The position numbers were made by a program, and so were the translations under genes. A stretch of 64,000 nt of DNA from Trinickia diaoshuihuensis (GTDB lineage: Bacteria; Pseudomonadota; Gammaproteobacteria; Burkholderiales; Burkholderiaceae). The stretch's first letter is position 1, and each line of letters opens with the position of its first letter. The notes beneath the pieces are model-generated. The model had not been told where the DNA came from and searched no databases. It saw nothing but the letters and a program-made list of their open reading frames with translations. The stretch covers positions 62,001-126,000 of the forward strand of contig NZ_QUBS01000088.1 of the NCBI RefSeq assembly GCF_003390925.1, given 5' to 3'. Of the stretch, positions 35,782-45,499 are shown piece after piece.

Positions 35782-35997
35782 CTTGGCTCCTTTCGAGTGT
35801 ATTGCTCCGACGATTGCAACGTTCGTACCCAGTTCGGCGGCGAGCCCAGGGCGGCACCTTCAATGCGGGGAAACGACGCCTAATGTTTGTCTTGTTCGGT
35901 CGATCGCGGGGCGAACCCGGACCGTATCCTCGACAAATAGAAAACGGCGCCCCGGGCGAGGCGCGTCTAATCAGACAAATGGAGCGATAGGAGCAAC

Positions 35998-37002
35998 ATG
36001 TACATCCCTGCTCATCCGTCGAACGAAGCTGCTCGAATTGCGCTCCTGCGATCGCTGGATATTCTCGATACCGCACCGGACGAACGATTCGACCGATTGA
36101 CGCGACTGGCCAAGCGCGTGTTCGACGTGCCGATTGCGACGGTCTCGCTGGTCGATTCCGATCGGCAATGGTTCAAGTCGTGCGTAGGGCTTTCCGTCGA
36201 CGAAACCGCGCGCAACATATCGTTTTGCGGCCATACGATTCTCGACGGCGACTTGCTCGTGGTCGAAGACGCCCAAACGGACCCTCGCTTTGCCGATAGC
36301 CCCTTGGTGACCGGCGATCCCGGCGTGCGCTTCTACGCGGGGTGTCCCCTCACGTTGAACAAGGCGATGCGCGTGGGCGCCTTTTGCATCGTGGATAAAA
36401 AGCCGCGTAAGCTCGACGCGCAGGAGCGCGGTCTACTGCGAGACCTCGCGCGTATCGCCGAACGCGAACTGGAAGTGCTGCAGCTCGTTGCGACGGACGA
36501 CTTGACGGGTCTTTCGAATCGCCGCGGATTCGAGGCGCTGGGCAATCATGTGCTCGCGCTATGCAAGCGAGCCCGCTCGCGCGCGTCGGTGCTCTTCTTC
36601 GATCTAAACGGGTTCAAGCAGATCAATGACATGTACGGTCATGCCGAAGGCGACCGAGCGATCGTCGGGTTCGCGAGTGTGTTGCGTACCGCGTTGCGCG
36701 AGACGGACGTGTTGGCCCGTCTGGGCGGCGACGAGTTCGTCGCGCTCGTCGCGGGCGCGCAAGACGGTGACGAAGCGCGCATCATCGAGCGCGTGCGGCT
36801 GGGCGTTGCGGGTTATAACCGTGCCAATCAGCGCGGCTACGATTTGAAATTCAGCGTGGGTTTCGCGCCGTTCGAAACGAACGAGCAAGCGTCGATCGCC
36901 GAATTGATCGATATCGCCGACCACGCGATGTACGCGAACAAACGCGCCGTGCGCGAGCGCGGCGCTCGCGCCGCGTCCGGCGAGTTCGCCATGGCGCAGT
37001 AA
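35998..37002 (+). CDS. GAF-GGDEF diguanylate cyclase
   Basis: A 334-residue soluble cyclase that makes cyclic di-GMP. The N-terminal GAF domain spans about residues 20-160 (ARIALLRSLDILDTAPDERF, WFKSCVGLSVDETARNISFC). The GGDEF domain spans about 165-320, with DDLTGLSNRRGFE, DLNGFKQINDMYGH and an intact active site RLGGDEFVAL. An allosteric I-site, RETD, lies five residues before GGDEF, so product inhibition is expected. ATG 35998 follows GGAGCAAC. The GAF ligand is unknown. It may influence surface attachment, but no c-di-GMP effector gene is nearby. Confidence 0.93.
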   Translation: MYIPAHPSNEAARIALLRSLDILDTAPDERFDRLTRLAKRVFDVPIATVSLVDSDRQWFKSCVGLSVDETARNISFCGHTILDGDLLVVEDAQTDPRFADSPLVTGDPGVRFYAGCPLTLNKAMRVGAFCIVDKKPRKLDAQERGLLRDLARIAERELEVLQLVATDDLTGLSNRRGFEALGNHVLALCKRARSRASVLFFDLNGFKQINDMYGHAEGDRAIVGFASVLRTALRETDVLARLGGDEFVALVAGAQDGDEARIIERVRLGVAGYNRANQRGYDLKFSVGFAPFETNEQASIAELIDIADHAMYANKRAVRERGARAASGEFAMAQ

Positions 37003-37105
37003 AACAGCGCACGCCGAAGCTCGGCGCTCGGAACGAAGTAAACTATCGCCCGCCCGGCGCGCCTGCCGGGCGCGAAGCCGATTGGTACTTTTCGAAAAGC
37101 GCACC

Positions 37106-38365
37106 GTGCAAGCACAAATCCAACCGCCCGCCGTCGACTCCCCGCTCACGTCGTCCCCATCCTCGTCCTCGTCCTCGCGCTACGCGCGCAAGGCGCTCGT
37201 GGGCTCCGCCCTCGGCTACGCGATGGACGGCTTCGATTTGCTGATCCTCGGTTTCATGCTGCCCGCCATCCGCGCGGCGCTCCATCTATCGCCGGAACAA
37301 GCGGGCGCGCTCGTGACGTGGACGCTCGTCGGCGCCGTCGCGGGCGGAATCGGCTTCGGGTTGCTCAGCGACCGTTTCGGGCGCGTACGCGTGCTCAGTT
37401 GGACGATCACCCTATTTGCACTCTTCACGGGCCTATGCGCGCTTGCGCGCGGGTTCTCGGATCTGCTCGCGTACCGCACGCTCGCCGGCGCGGGCCTCGG
37501 CGGCGAATTCGGGATCGGTATGGCTTTGGCGGCCGAAGCATGCCCCCCGCAAGCGCGGGCACGTTTCTCTTCGTACGTGGCGCTCGGCTGGCAGGCCGGC
37601 GTGCTCGCCGCGGCACTGGTGACGCCCCCGCTTCTTCCGCTCGTAGGTTGGCGCGGGATGTTCGCCATCGGCCTGGCGCCGGCGTTCGTCGCGTTCGCGA
37701 TGCGACGCGCGCTGGGAGAGCCCGAGGCGTTCGTTCGACAAACGCATGCGCGCGCCGGACTGAGCGAGCGGCTCAAAGACTTATTCGGCAACGCTCAGGC
37801 GGTCCGCTCGAGCGTCGCGCTGTTCGTGCTCTGCTCGGTCCAGAACTTCGGCTACTACGGCATCATGATCTGGATGCCGACATTCCTTTCAGCCAAGCTG
37901 GGATTTTCGCTGACGCGCTCAGGCGTCTGGACGGCAGTGACGGTGCTCGGGATGATGGCCGGCGTTTGGTGTTTCGGTCAGCTCGCCGATCGACTCGGCC
38001 GCAAGCCGACGTTCGTGCTTTATCAGATCGGCGCCGCGATGATGGTCCTCCTATATGCTCGTTTGGCGCAGCCCCTATCGATGTTATGGGCCGGCGCGAT
38101 CATGGGCGCCTTCGTCAACGGGATGGTCGGCGGCTACGGGGCCTTACTTTCCGAGCTGTATCCGACTCGCGCGCGTGCCACCGCGCAAAACCTGTTGTGG
38201 AACGCCGGGCGGGCGGTCGGCGGGTTCGGCCCGCTAGCAGTCGGCGCGATCGCCGGCCGATACGCCTACCCCGTCGCCATATCGGCCCTCGCGGGGCTTT
38301 ACGTCCTCGACATCATCGTCACGGTATTGCTGATTCCCGAACGCAAGGGCCATACGCTCGACTGA
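37106..38365 (+). CDS. MFS transporter (SHS/aromatic-acid-like)
   Basis: A 419-residue 12-helix major facilitator. Helix 1 carries SALGYAMDGFDLLILGFMLP with the D-G-F-D motif of the aromatic acid:H+ and sialate:H+ symporter groups; loop 2-3 reads GLLSDRFGRVRVLSW. The N-terminal about 28 residues before helix 1 are Ser-rich and variable. The start is uncertain: GTG 37106 with GAAAAG upstream is preferred, and an in-frame TTG at 37082 would add eight residues. No enzyme gene is adjacent, so the substrate (an aromatic acid or other organic anion) is a guess. Confidence 0.82.
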   Translation: MQAQIQPPAVDSPLTSSPSSSSSSRYARKALVGSALGYAMDGFDLLILGFMLPAIRAALHLSPEQAGALVTWTLVGAVAGGIGFGLLSDRFGRVRVLSWTITLFALFTGLCALARGFSDLLAYRTLAGAGLGGEFGIGMALAAEACPPQARARFSSYVALGWQAGVLAAALVTPPLLPLVGWRGMFAIGLAPAFVAFAMRRALGEPEAFVRQTHARAGLSERLKDLFGNAQAVRSSVALFVLCSVQNFGYYGIMIWMPTFLSAKLGFSLTRSGVWTAVTVLGMMAGVWCFGQLADRLGRKPTFVLYQIGAAMMVLLYARLAQPLSMLWAGAIMGAFVNGMVGGYGALLSELYPTRARATAQNLLWNAGRAVGGFGPLAVGAIAGRYAYPVAISALAGLYVLDIIVTVLLIPERKGHTLD

Positions 38366-38510
38366 AGCCTCCCCCACGCGCACTCAGTCAATATTTCACC
38401 TATTTAACTTCAAACGGAATCAATTACCACAAAAAATATACAGACCAATCTACTATCAATCGTAGTAAAAAAATGTCTTTTCTTTCAAAAAATAAAAAAT
38501 CGAAATGAAG

Positions 38511-38540
38511 TTGACATCGCACGGCTTACCCACCTAATCT
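38511..38540 (+). promoter_or_regulatory. sigma-70-like promoter upstream of the M1 peptidase gene
   Basis: TTGACA (38511-38516) and TAATCT (38535-38540) are separated by 18 bases in an AT-rich tract, a good -35/-10 match. It lies about 300 bases before the peptidase start, so a long leader would follow. The rest of 38366-38843 holds no recognisable gene; it is AT-rich up to about 38520 and then unremarkable. Confidence 0.4.
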
Positions 38541-38843
38541 TTCTCGCATCGCCGCCGAGTCCTCGGTCACGCAGCAGCCGATTGGCGCTTCCGGGCGCGG
38601 CCGGCGATCTCCCCGAAAGACAGGCCTGTCCAAAGCCGTTCTTTCGATTGCATGTTTTTCTTAGCACTCCTAACTAGAAGATCGTTTTTCGGAGACTTGG
38701 AAAAATACCAAACCCGAATAACGCGGATCATCGTTTCGCGCGCCTTTTATCGCGCGCCATGGCTTCATTTTGCCTTTCTTCGAGATAGCTGGAAATACGT
38801 TTCTCCCGTAAGTGAACGAAACATTCCCATTCGAGGGTTGAAA

Positions 38844-41024
38844 ATGCGCATTCCATTCAATACGAAATTGAACTGCATTTCGTTGGCCGCCGCCATTGTG
38901 CTGGCGGGATGCGGCGGCTCGGACGGCGGGTCATCCGCCGGTGCTCGCGCGGGGGCGGCAGCATCGCCGTCCGCATCCCCCGCGGCCATGGCTCCGGCAC
39001 CCGCCGTACCGGCCGCCGCGACGCCCGGCATCGACAAGACGGTGTCGCCCGTCGAAATGCCGGACACCGTGACGCCTGTGAACTACAAGCTATGGTTCCG
39101 GCCGAATCCCGCGCTCAATGCGTTCGACGGCCGAGCCGACGTCGAGATCAAGGTGCTGCAGCCGGTCAATGCGATCGTCGTGGCCGCGCATCGGCTGACG
39201 TTCGTCAATGGCAGCATCACGCTGCAACCCGGCAACATCGCGCTCATTGCCAATCCGCAAGACGACGGCGACTACTATCAGCTCCGCCCGCAAAGCGGTC
39301 AGATCGCGCCGGGTACCTACTCGCTGCATATGGAATGGAAAGGCATCATCAACTTCAAGACGTACGACGACCCCGCGACGAAAACCGGCGGCAGTTGCGG
39401 TAACGACAACTACCCCGGCTGCTCCGCCGCCGAAGGCGTGTTCCGCGTCGATTTGAAATCGCCGGAAGGAAAAACGAGCGGTGCGATTCTGACGCAAGGC
39501 GAGTCCGATCTCGCGCGCCAATGGTTCCCGGGCTGGGACGAGCCGGCCTTCCGTCCGACCTACGAAGTGAGCGCCGACGTGCCGCAAAATTGGCGCGTCG
39601 TATCGAACGCAGCCGAGAAAGACGAAGTCAACGTCGATCAGGGGTATAAGCGCGTGAGCTTCGAGAAGACGCCGCCGATGCCCTCCTACCTCCTGTTCTT
39701 CGGCGGCGGCCAGTTCGAAACATACGAAGACGATTTCTCGAGCCCGCTGCCGGACGGCAAGGGACTCCATCTGCGCGTGTTCACGCCGCCCGGCATGAGG
39801 GAGTGGGCAAAGCCCGCGATCGAGGAAACGAAGCAGGCGCTCGATTTCTATTATCGGTACACCGGTATCCCGCTGCCGCTGAAGAAATTCGACACCATCG
39901 CAGCCAACGATGCATTCAAAGCCGAGAAAGATTTGAACTTCGGCGGTATGGAGAACTGGGGCGCCATTCTGGAATTCGCCGACGACATCCTGCCGCCGCC
40001 CGGCACGACGATGTCGAACTATGGGGTCACGGTCCTGACGCACGAGGCGGCCCACCAATGGTTCGGCGACCTCGTTACGCTCGATTGGTGGGACGATGTA
40101 TGGCTGAACGAATCGTTCGCCACGTTCTTCGAGAACAAGACGAAGATCGCGTTCTTCCCCGATCGTTTCAGCTTGGCGGGCCAAGTCAAGAACAAGTATC
40201 AGGTCATCGCGGGCGACTTGTCGTCCTCCTCGTACCCGGTGCAGCCCAACTTCAATGCCTGGGCGTCGAACGATTTCGTCATCAACGCCGCGTCGTTCGT
40301 CTATGACAAGGGTGGTCAGGTACTCAAGATGATCGAGGGCTACCTGGGCGAAGACGTCATGCGCAAAGGTCTGCGGCAATACCTGACCGACTATTCGTTC
40401 GGCAACGCCACGCCGAAGCGGCTATGGGACGAACTCGCTCGCGCGAGCGGCCAGCCGATGAACGCGATCGGCGACAGTTTCGTGCGTCAAACGGGCGTAC
40501 CGCTGATCTCGCTGGAAACGCAATGCGACCTGACGACCAACCAGACCGTCGTCTCTCTGAAGCAGCAACCGTTTCCGAATCACAACACTTATCCGGGCTC
40601 GCAATGGACGATTCCGCTCACGCTCGGCTATGGCGAGAGCCTGAGCAGCCGGCAAACGGTGGCGATGAAGGACACGAGCATGCAGGTGCGTCTGCCCGGT
40701 TGCGGCGCCGTGCTTGCGGATCCCAGCGGTCAGGATTATTACGTCGTCAATTACGGCAACAATGCGTGGGGCCAGTTGCTTGCGCAAAGCAACGCCCTAC
40801 AAGATCCGCCGCGGCTGACGAACCTGAAACTCGAAGCGCACTTGCTCGTCAGCGCCGGGCTCGCGGATCCGTCGCGCGAGCAAAGCATCGATTCGATCGC
40901 AACGTCGCCGAGCGTCGTCGCGCGGATGATGATGCTCGATCGGACGCCGACGGAATCGGTCGTTCGTAGAATGCCGTTCTATCAAGGCCAATTGAAGGCG
41001 GCGCCCAAGCCGAAGTTGAACTGA
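38844..41024 (+). CDS. M1-family metallopeptidase lipoprotein
   Basis: A 726-residue gluzincin aminopeptidase exported as a lipoprotein (lipobox LAGC, Cys23), followed by an Ala/Pro/Ser-rich linker to about residue 65. The exopeptidase motif GGMENWG is at residues 367-373. The zinc site HEAAH is at 400-404, with the third ligand glutamate in NESFA about 19 residues on. Unlike PepN it has a short C-terminal helical domain. ATG 38844 is preferred because it gives a proper lipoprotein signal and follows GAGGG; the open frame continues 64 codons upstream without signal-like sequence. It is probably periplasmic, trimming peptides. It stands alone, convergent with the sox operon. Confidence 0.92.
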   Translation: MRIPFNTKLNCISLAAAIVLAGCGGSDGGSSAGARAGAAASPSASPAAMAPAPAVPAAATPGIDKTVSPVEMPDTVTPVNYKLWFRPNPALNAFDGRADVEIKVLQPVNAIVVAAHRLTFVNGSITLQPGNIALIANPQDDGDYYQLRPQSGQIAPGTYSLHMEWKGIINFKTYDDPATKTGGSCGNDNYPGCSAAEGVFRVDLKSPEGKTSGAILTQGESDLARQWFPGWDEPAFRPTYEVSADVPQNWRVVSNAAEKDEVNVDQGYKRVSFEKTPPMPSYLLFFGGGQFETYEDDFSSPLPDGKGLHLRVFTPPGMREWAKPAIEETKQALDFYYRYTGIPLPLKKFDTIAANDAFKAEKDLNFGGMENWGAILEFADDILPPPGTTMSNYGVTVLTHEAAHQWFGDLVTLDWWDDVWLNESFATFFENKTKIAFFPDRFSLAGQVKNKYQVIAGDLSSSSYPVQPNFNAWASNDFVINAASFVYDKGGQVLKMIEGYLGEDVMRKGLRQYLTDYSFGNATPKRLWDELARASGQPMNAIGDSFVRQTGVPLISLETQCDLTTNQTVVSLKQQPFPNHNTYPGSQWTIPLTLGYGESLSSRQTVAMKDTSMQVRLPGCGAVLADPSGQDYYVVNYGNNAWGQLLAQSNALQDPPRLTNLKLEAHLLVSAGLADPSREQSIDSIATSPSVVARMMMLDRTPTESVVRRMPFYQGQLKAAPKPKLN

Positions 41025-41073
41025 CCCGGATGACCGCTCTCTTGTTCGACCAGCCGGAAAAAGGTGGGGCGTA

Positions 41074-41550
41074 CTAGAGCGCGCCATCGTATGATCGCGC
41101 GGCCCGACAGTGCGCTTCGTAGTCGGGCCGAGCCCACGCCAGTTCGATACCGATCCGCTGCGTGCCCGGCCGGATCTTCGGTTTATACAACCTCAGCGAA
41201 ACGGTATCGAGTGCGCCCCAATCCTGGAACGACAGCACCGCGAGTTCGACCGCCAGCGTCTCCAGCAAGCGCGTGTGCGGCTTCGTTTCGAGAAACCGCG
41301 TCAACCGCTCGCAATACCGATCGTAGTCGATCCACTCGCTCGCGTCCGTTTCCGCGGGAGCACATCGGTAGCCGAGCCGGGCGTCGATGACGACGGGCTG
41401 CGGCGCCTCGTGCTCGTGCGGATGAATCCCGACCCGCGTGAGCACCTCGAGTCCGTCGACGAACACAGTCCATCCGCGCCCGGCGCGCGCCGACGTATCG
41501 GCAGTGCGCCACAGCGCTTCGTCGACGGCGAACGGCTCGCTCGGCTTCAC
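41074..41550 (-). CDS. FolB-like (dihydroneopterin aldolase family) protein of the sox operon
   Basis: A 158-residue member of the T-fold dihydroneopterin aldolase family: VFVDGLEVLTRVGIHPHEHE at residues 29-48, the ETLAVELAVL segment and the lysine-containing LRLYKPKIRPG near residue 125. FolB makes hydroxymethyl-dihydropterin in folate synthesis, but this copy overlaps soxG by four bases as the last gene of the sarcosine oxidase operon. It therefore probably serves folate linked to sarcosine demethylation rather than housekeeping folate synthesis. That specialised role is inferred from position. Similar genes lie at this place in other Burkholderia sox clusters as far as I recall. Confidence 0.8.
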   Translation of the reverse strand: MKPSEPFAVDEALWRTADTSARAGRGWTVFVDGLEVLTRVGIHPHEHEAPQPVVIDARLGYRCAPAETDASEWIDYDRYCERLTRFLETKPHTRLLETLAVELAVLSFQDWGALDTVSLRLYKPKIRPGTQRIGIELAWARPDYEAHCRAARSYDGAL

Positions 41551-42173
41551 GATACGATCGGCGCGGCCGCGTCGAGCATGATGCGGCAGAAGTAATCGGC
41601 GAAGCTGCGGCGCACGATGATTTCGAAGGTGTCCTCATCCGTCGGAATCAGAACGATCGACGCCTTGAAAAAATGGCTTTGCGCGCACTGCCCGCGTTGC
41701 AGCATCTTCGGATGCAAATCGAGCGGGCACCCGCGCGAAAGGACTTCGCGCACGCGCTCTCCGCTTGCCTCGAGCACCGTATAGCCGCTGCCCACATCGA
41801 CGACGGAGGCGAACAACGCGCCCAACGCCGTACGCATTTTTCCTTCGAGCTCCGGTGTGCGTGCTTCGTTGGAGCGGATGAGCCACTCGTCGGGGCCCAG
41901 CCACAGAGCCTCGTACTCGGTGCCCCGCGCGACCGTGTTGGCTTCGGTCGGCAAGCGCGCGCCGAGCACGCTTTGGACGGCCGCGGCGATCGCACCGTCG
42001 CTCGCGTCCCCGCGCAGATTGACGAGTTCGAGGAACGGGCGCTCGCGCAGCCGAAAGCGTTTCGACTGTTGCGCGAGATGCTCATCGAGCAATGCCTGCG
42101 CACCGACGAGCGGCGATTCGAGGCGCACGCCCGCGCCCGCCAGGGCGCCACTGCTTCTATTCTCATTCCACAT
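41547..42173 (-). CDS. soxG: sarcosine oxidase gamma subunit
   Basis: A 208-residue subunit of heterotetrameric sarcosine oxidase, related to a fragment of the GcvT/DmgO fold. Family stretches are VESVLG-like AAAVQSVLGARLP, ALWLGPDEWLI, VVDVGSGYTVLEASGERV and SRGCPLDLHPKML. It structurally supports the folate-binding end of the alpha subunit. It overlaps soxA by 11 bases at its start and the FolB-like gene by four bases at its end, so it is tightly coupled in the operon. Confidence 0.93.
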   Translation of the reverse strand: MWNENRSSGALAGAGVRLESPLVGAQALLDEHLAQQSKRFRLRERPFLELVNLRGDASDGAIAAAVQSVLGARLPTEANTVARGTEYEALWLGPDEWLIRSNEARTPELEGKMRTALGALFASVVDVGSGYTVLEASGERVREVLSRGCPLDLHPKMLQRGQCAQSHFFKASIVLIPTDEDTFEIIVRRSFADYFCRIMLDAAAPIVS

Positions 42174-45100
42174 GCTGACGCACTCCTTCGACGTCGTAGA
42201 AGACGGGGCTCGCGATCGTCGCAGCCATCGATTTTCCGTTCAGATCCACCGAGACCTTCTCGCCCATTTTGCCGAGACCGCCCTTCACGACCGCCATGGC
42301 GATCGAACGCTTCAGGATCGGGCTGTAATAGCTCGACGTGACGTGGCCTAACATCGGAACAGGCGTATCCGCGATCTGGTCCTTCGCCGGGCCGCTCACG
42401 TCATTTGCGAGGATTTGACTGCCCTCGGGCAAGACATAAGCGGGGTCGTCGGTCAGCAGACCGACCAATTGCTTGCGCCCTTCCTTTACCGTATCGGAGC
42501 GCGTCAACGATCGCTTGCCGAGACAATCCTTCGTCTTCGCCACGAGCCCGCCCATGCCGAGATCGAACGGCGTCATCGAACCGTCCGTGTCTTGGCCGAC
42601 GATGATGTAGCCCTTCTCCGCGCGCAGCACGTGCATCGTTTCGGTCCCGTACGGCGTAATGTCGAATTCTTCCCCCGCGGCCATCAACGCTTCCCAGACC
42701 GCGCGGCCCGCATTGGCCGGCACGTTCACTTCATAGGCCAATTCGCCGGAGAAACTGATCCGCATGATGCGCGCGGGCACGTCGGCCACGGTGCCTTCCC
42801 GGAACGACATGAACGGGAATGCCTCGTTCGAAAAATCGACGTCGCGGCAAACCTTGCGCAGGACCTTGCGGCTATTGGGCCCCACCACCGCGAACGTCGC
42901 GAAGTGGTCCGTCACCGACGTGAGCCGCACTTTCATATCGGGCCATTCCGTTTGCAGCCAACGCTCGAGCCAGGTCAGGACGCGTGCCGCGCCGCCTGTC
43001 GTCGTCGACATCAAATAGTGCTGCTCGCCCAGGCGCACCGTCACGCCGTCGTCGAAGACCATGCCGTTTTCGTCGAGCATCAGGCCGTAGCGGCACTTGC
43101 CGACTTCGAGTTTCGACCACGGGTTCGTATAAACCCAATTGAGCAGTTTGGCCGCATCGGGACCTTGAACGTCGATCTTGCCGAGCGTCGAGGCATCCAT
43201 AATCCCCACGCTCGTTCGCACGGCCAAGCATTCGCGCGCGACGGCCGCATGCAAATCCTCGCCCGCCTTCGGGAAGTACCAAGGGCGCTTCCAATTGCCG
43301 ACGTCCTCGAACAACGCACCGTGTTCGACGTGCCATTCATGAATGCACGTCTTCCGGATCGGATCGATGAAGTCGCCGATTTCGCGCCCCGCGATCGCAC
43401 CGAAAGTCACGGGCGTATAGTTCGGGCGGAACGTCGTCGTGCCGGTCTCGGGAATCGTCTTGCCGAGCGCCTGCGCGAGAATCGCCATGCCGTTGATGTT
43501 GCCGAGCTTGCCTTGATCGGTGCCGAAGCCCATCGCCGTGTAGCGCTTCACATGCTCCACCGATTCGAAACCTTCGCGTGCGGCGAGCAAGATGTCCGCG
43601 GCCGATACGTCGTTTTGGAAATCGACGAATTGCTTGGGCCCGCGGGCCGCCCGCTCGTGCGTCCCGACGAGCCACAGCGGCAACAACGGCGACTCCTTGA
43701 TATCGGCCACTTGCGGCGAGGCGGGCCGCGACGCCGCCTTGAATCCGAGCGAATGCACGGCCTCGACACCCGCATCGAGCGCCAAGCGCAGTCCCCGCGC
43801 CAAGCTGAACTCGCCCGCCGCCGCCCCTACGCTCACCTCGGGCTGCATGCCCTTGCCAGGCACGAAGCACGCCTTTTCGTCATGCCAATGAGCCTTGCCG
43901 CCCGATTGCGCGAACAAGTGCAATACCGGGCTCCATCCGCCGGACATGGCGACGAGGTCGCAGGAGAGCGTGGCCAGATGCGCCCCGACCGCGCCCTTGG
44001 CGAACGAGGCCACCTCCACCGACGACACGCGCCACTTGCCGTGCGCCTCGTTGATCACGGCCCCGTTCATGACGACGACGCCATGCCGGCGCGCCGCCGC
44101 GGGCAGCGCCCCGTCGCTTTGCGGACGCGGATCGACGACCGTGACTTTCGCGCCGCAGGCTTTCAGATCGAGCGCGCTTTGATAGCCGTCGTCGTTGTTC
44201 GTAAAGACCACCGCTTCCCGACCCGGGAGCACGCCATAACGCTGAATGTAAATCGATACGGCCGACGCAAGCATGACGCCGGGCAAGTCGTTATTGCCGA
44301 ACACGAGCGGCCGTTCATGCGCGCCCGTCGCCAAGATCACGCGCTTGGCGCGAATCTTCCAGACGAGTTCGCGCGTGCCCTTGCGCATCGACACCGGCAG
44401 GTGATCGGTCAAACGCTGCACCACCGTGACGAGGTTATGGTCTTGATAACCGAACGCCGTGCTGCGCGAGAGAATCTTGACGTCCGGCATCTGCGACAGG
44501 GCAAGTTCGATCTTCTCGACCCATTGCATAGCGCTTTTCCCGTCGATTTGCGCGCGGCACGACAGCAACGAGCCGCCCAGTTCGCGTTGATCGTCGACCA
44601 GAATCACTCTCGCACCCGCGCTGCCCGCCGCATAGGCGGCCGCCAGTCCGGCCGGACCGCCGCCCACGACGAGCACGTCGCAGTGCGCGAAACACTTGTC
44701 GTAACGATCGGCATCGCGTGTATCCGGCGCCTTGCCAAGCCCGGCCGCCTCGCGGATTTTCTCTTCGTACTTCGGCCACCATTTACGCGGCCACATAAAC
44801 GTCTTGTAGTAAAAACCGGCGGGAATGAAACGCGCGATCTTCTGGTTGACGGCGAGCCGGTCGTTCTCGATCGAAGGCTCCGCATTGACGCTCGTCGCCA
44901 CGAGCCCTTGATAGAGTTCGACTTCGGTCGCGCGCGCATTGGGCACGGTGTACGCGCCGCTTTCGAGCTGAACGATCGCGTTCGGCTCTTCGACGCCCGC
45001 CGTCATCACCCCGCGGGGCCGATGGTATTTCCAGCTACGGGCGACGAAATGCACCCCATTGGCCAGCAGCGCCGAGGCGAGCGTATCGCCTTGATAGCCT

Positions 45101-45189
45101 TGATAGGTGCGGCCGTTGAACGTGAACGTCAGCGGGATCGCGCGATTGATACGCCCGCCCGAACCCAAGCGATCTTTCTGATTGCTCAT
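42163..45189 (-). CDS. soxA: sarcosine oxidase alpha subunit
   Basis: A 1008-residue subunit. The N-terminal part holds a ferredoxin-like 2Fe-2S-type fold without cluster cysteines (residues 15-100, NGRTYQGYQGDTLASALLAN). An NAD-binding domain follows (VLVVGGGPAGLAAAYAAGSA, about 172-191), and the C-terminal 390 residues form a GcvT-like tetrahydrofolate domain (ASTLGKIDVQGPDAAKLLNW; GELAYEVNVPANAGRAVWEA). The complex oxidises sarcosine to glycine and passes the methyl group to THF as methylene-THF, or releases formaldehyde. It lies one base from soxD. Length and all domains are normal. Confidence 0.97.
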   Translation of the reverse strand: MSNQKDRLGSGGRINRAIPLTFTFNGRTYQGYQGDTLASALLANGVHFVARSWKYHRPRGVMTAGVEEPNAIVQLESGAYTVPNARATEVELYQGLVATSVNAEPSIENDRLAVNQKIARFIPAGFYYKTFMWPRKWWPKYEEKIREAAGLGKAPDTRDADRYDKCFAHCDVLVVGGGPAGLAAAYAAGSAGARVILVDDQRELGGSLLSCRAQIDGKSAMQWVEKIELALSQMPDVKILSRSTAFGYQDHNLVTVVQRLTDHLPVSMRKGTRELVWKIRAKRVILATGAHERPLVFGNNDLPGVMLASAVSIYIQRYGVLPGREAVVFTNNDDGYQSALDLKACGAKVTVVDPRPQSDGALPAAARRHGVVVMNGAVINEAHGKWRVSSVEVASFAKGAVGAHLATLSCDLVAMSGGWSPVLHLFAQSGGKAHWHDEKACFVPGKGMQPEVSVGAAAGEFSLARGLRLALDAGVEAVHSLGFKAASRPASPQVADIKESPLLPLWLVGTHERAARGPKQFVDFQNDVSAADILLAAREGFESVEHVKRYTAMGFGTDQGKLGNINGMAILAQALGKTIPETGTTTFRPNYTPVTFGAIAGREIGDFIDPIRKTCIHEWHVEHGALFEDVGNWKRPWYFPKAGEDLHAAVARECLAVRTSVGIMDASTLGKIDVQGPDAAKLLNWVYTNPWSKLEVGKCRYGLMLDENGMVFDDGVTVRLGEQHYLMSTTTGGAARVLTWLERWLQTEWPDMKVRLTSVTDHFATFAVVGPNSRKVLRKVCRDVDFSNEAFPFMSFREGTVADVPARIMRISFSGELAYEVNVPANAGRAVWEALMAAGEEFDITPYGTETMHVLRAEKGYIIVGQDTDGSMTPFDLGMGGLVAKTKDCLGKRSLTRSDTVKEGRKQLVGLLTDDPAYVLPEGSQILANDVSGPAKDQIADTPVPMLGHVTSSYYSPILKRSIAMAVVKGGLGKMGEKVSVDLNGKSMAATIASPVFYDVEGVRQHVE

Positions 45190-45190
45190 G

Positions 45191-45484
45191 TTATTTGTCT
45201 CCTTGCGTGGGCTTACGCGAAGCCGCGCCGCCGAAGGTTTCGTAGCCTTGGAACGCGTAGGACACGGTATCGCGCGTCGCCATGAACCAGCGGCGGCAAC
45301 CCTGCGTGTGCAGCCATTGTTCGCGATGCACGCCGCGCGGGTTCTTGCGCATGAAGAGGTACTCGCCCCACTCGCGGTCGGTCAATTTTTCGGGTTCGAG
45401 GGGACGTGCGATATCGGCCTCGCCGCCGCAGGTGAACTCGCTTTCGGCGCGCGGCCCGCACCAAGGGCATTCGATCATCAGCAT
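45191..45484 (-). CDS. soxD: sarcosine oxidase delta subunit
   Basis: A 97-residue zinc-binding subunit. The four ligands expected from the known heterotetrameric enzyme are in register: Cys6 and Cys9 (ECPWC), His59 (WLH) and Cys63 (TQGCRRWF). The protein caps the alpha-beta interface. It lies between soxB and soxA (15-base and one-base gaps). Confidence 0.95.
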   Translation of the reverse strand: MLMIECPWCGPRAESEFTCGGEADIARPLEPEKLTDREWGEYLFMRKNPRGVHREQWLHTQGCRRWFMATRDTVSYAFQGYETFGGAASRKPTQGDK

Positions 45485-45499
45485 GTGAGTCTCCGTGCG

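Noticed and set aside
38440-38480. Hairpin TACTA...TAGTA followed by an A-run as a terminator
   Set aside because: For the upstream plus-strand MFS gene the run would need to be T, not A; orientation is wrong and there is no minus-strand gene ending there.
42415-45285. 956-codon plus-strand frame opposite soxA
   Set aside because: soxA on the minus strand is a full-length recognised enzyme; the opposite frame is arginine/histidine-rich and has no homology features.
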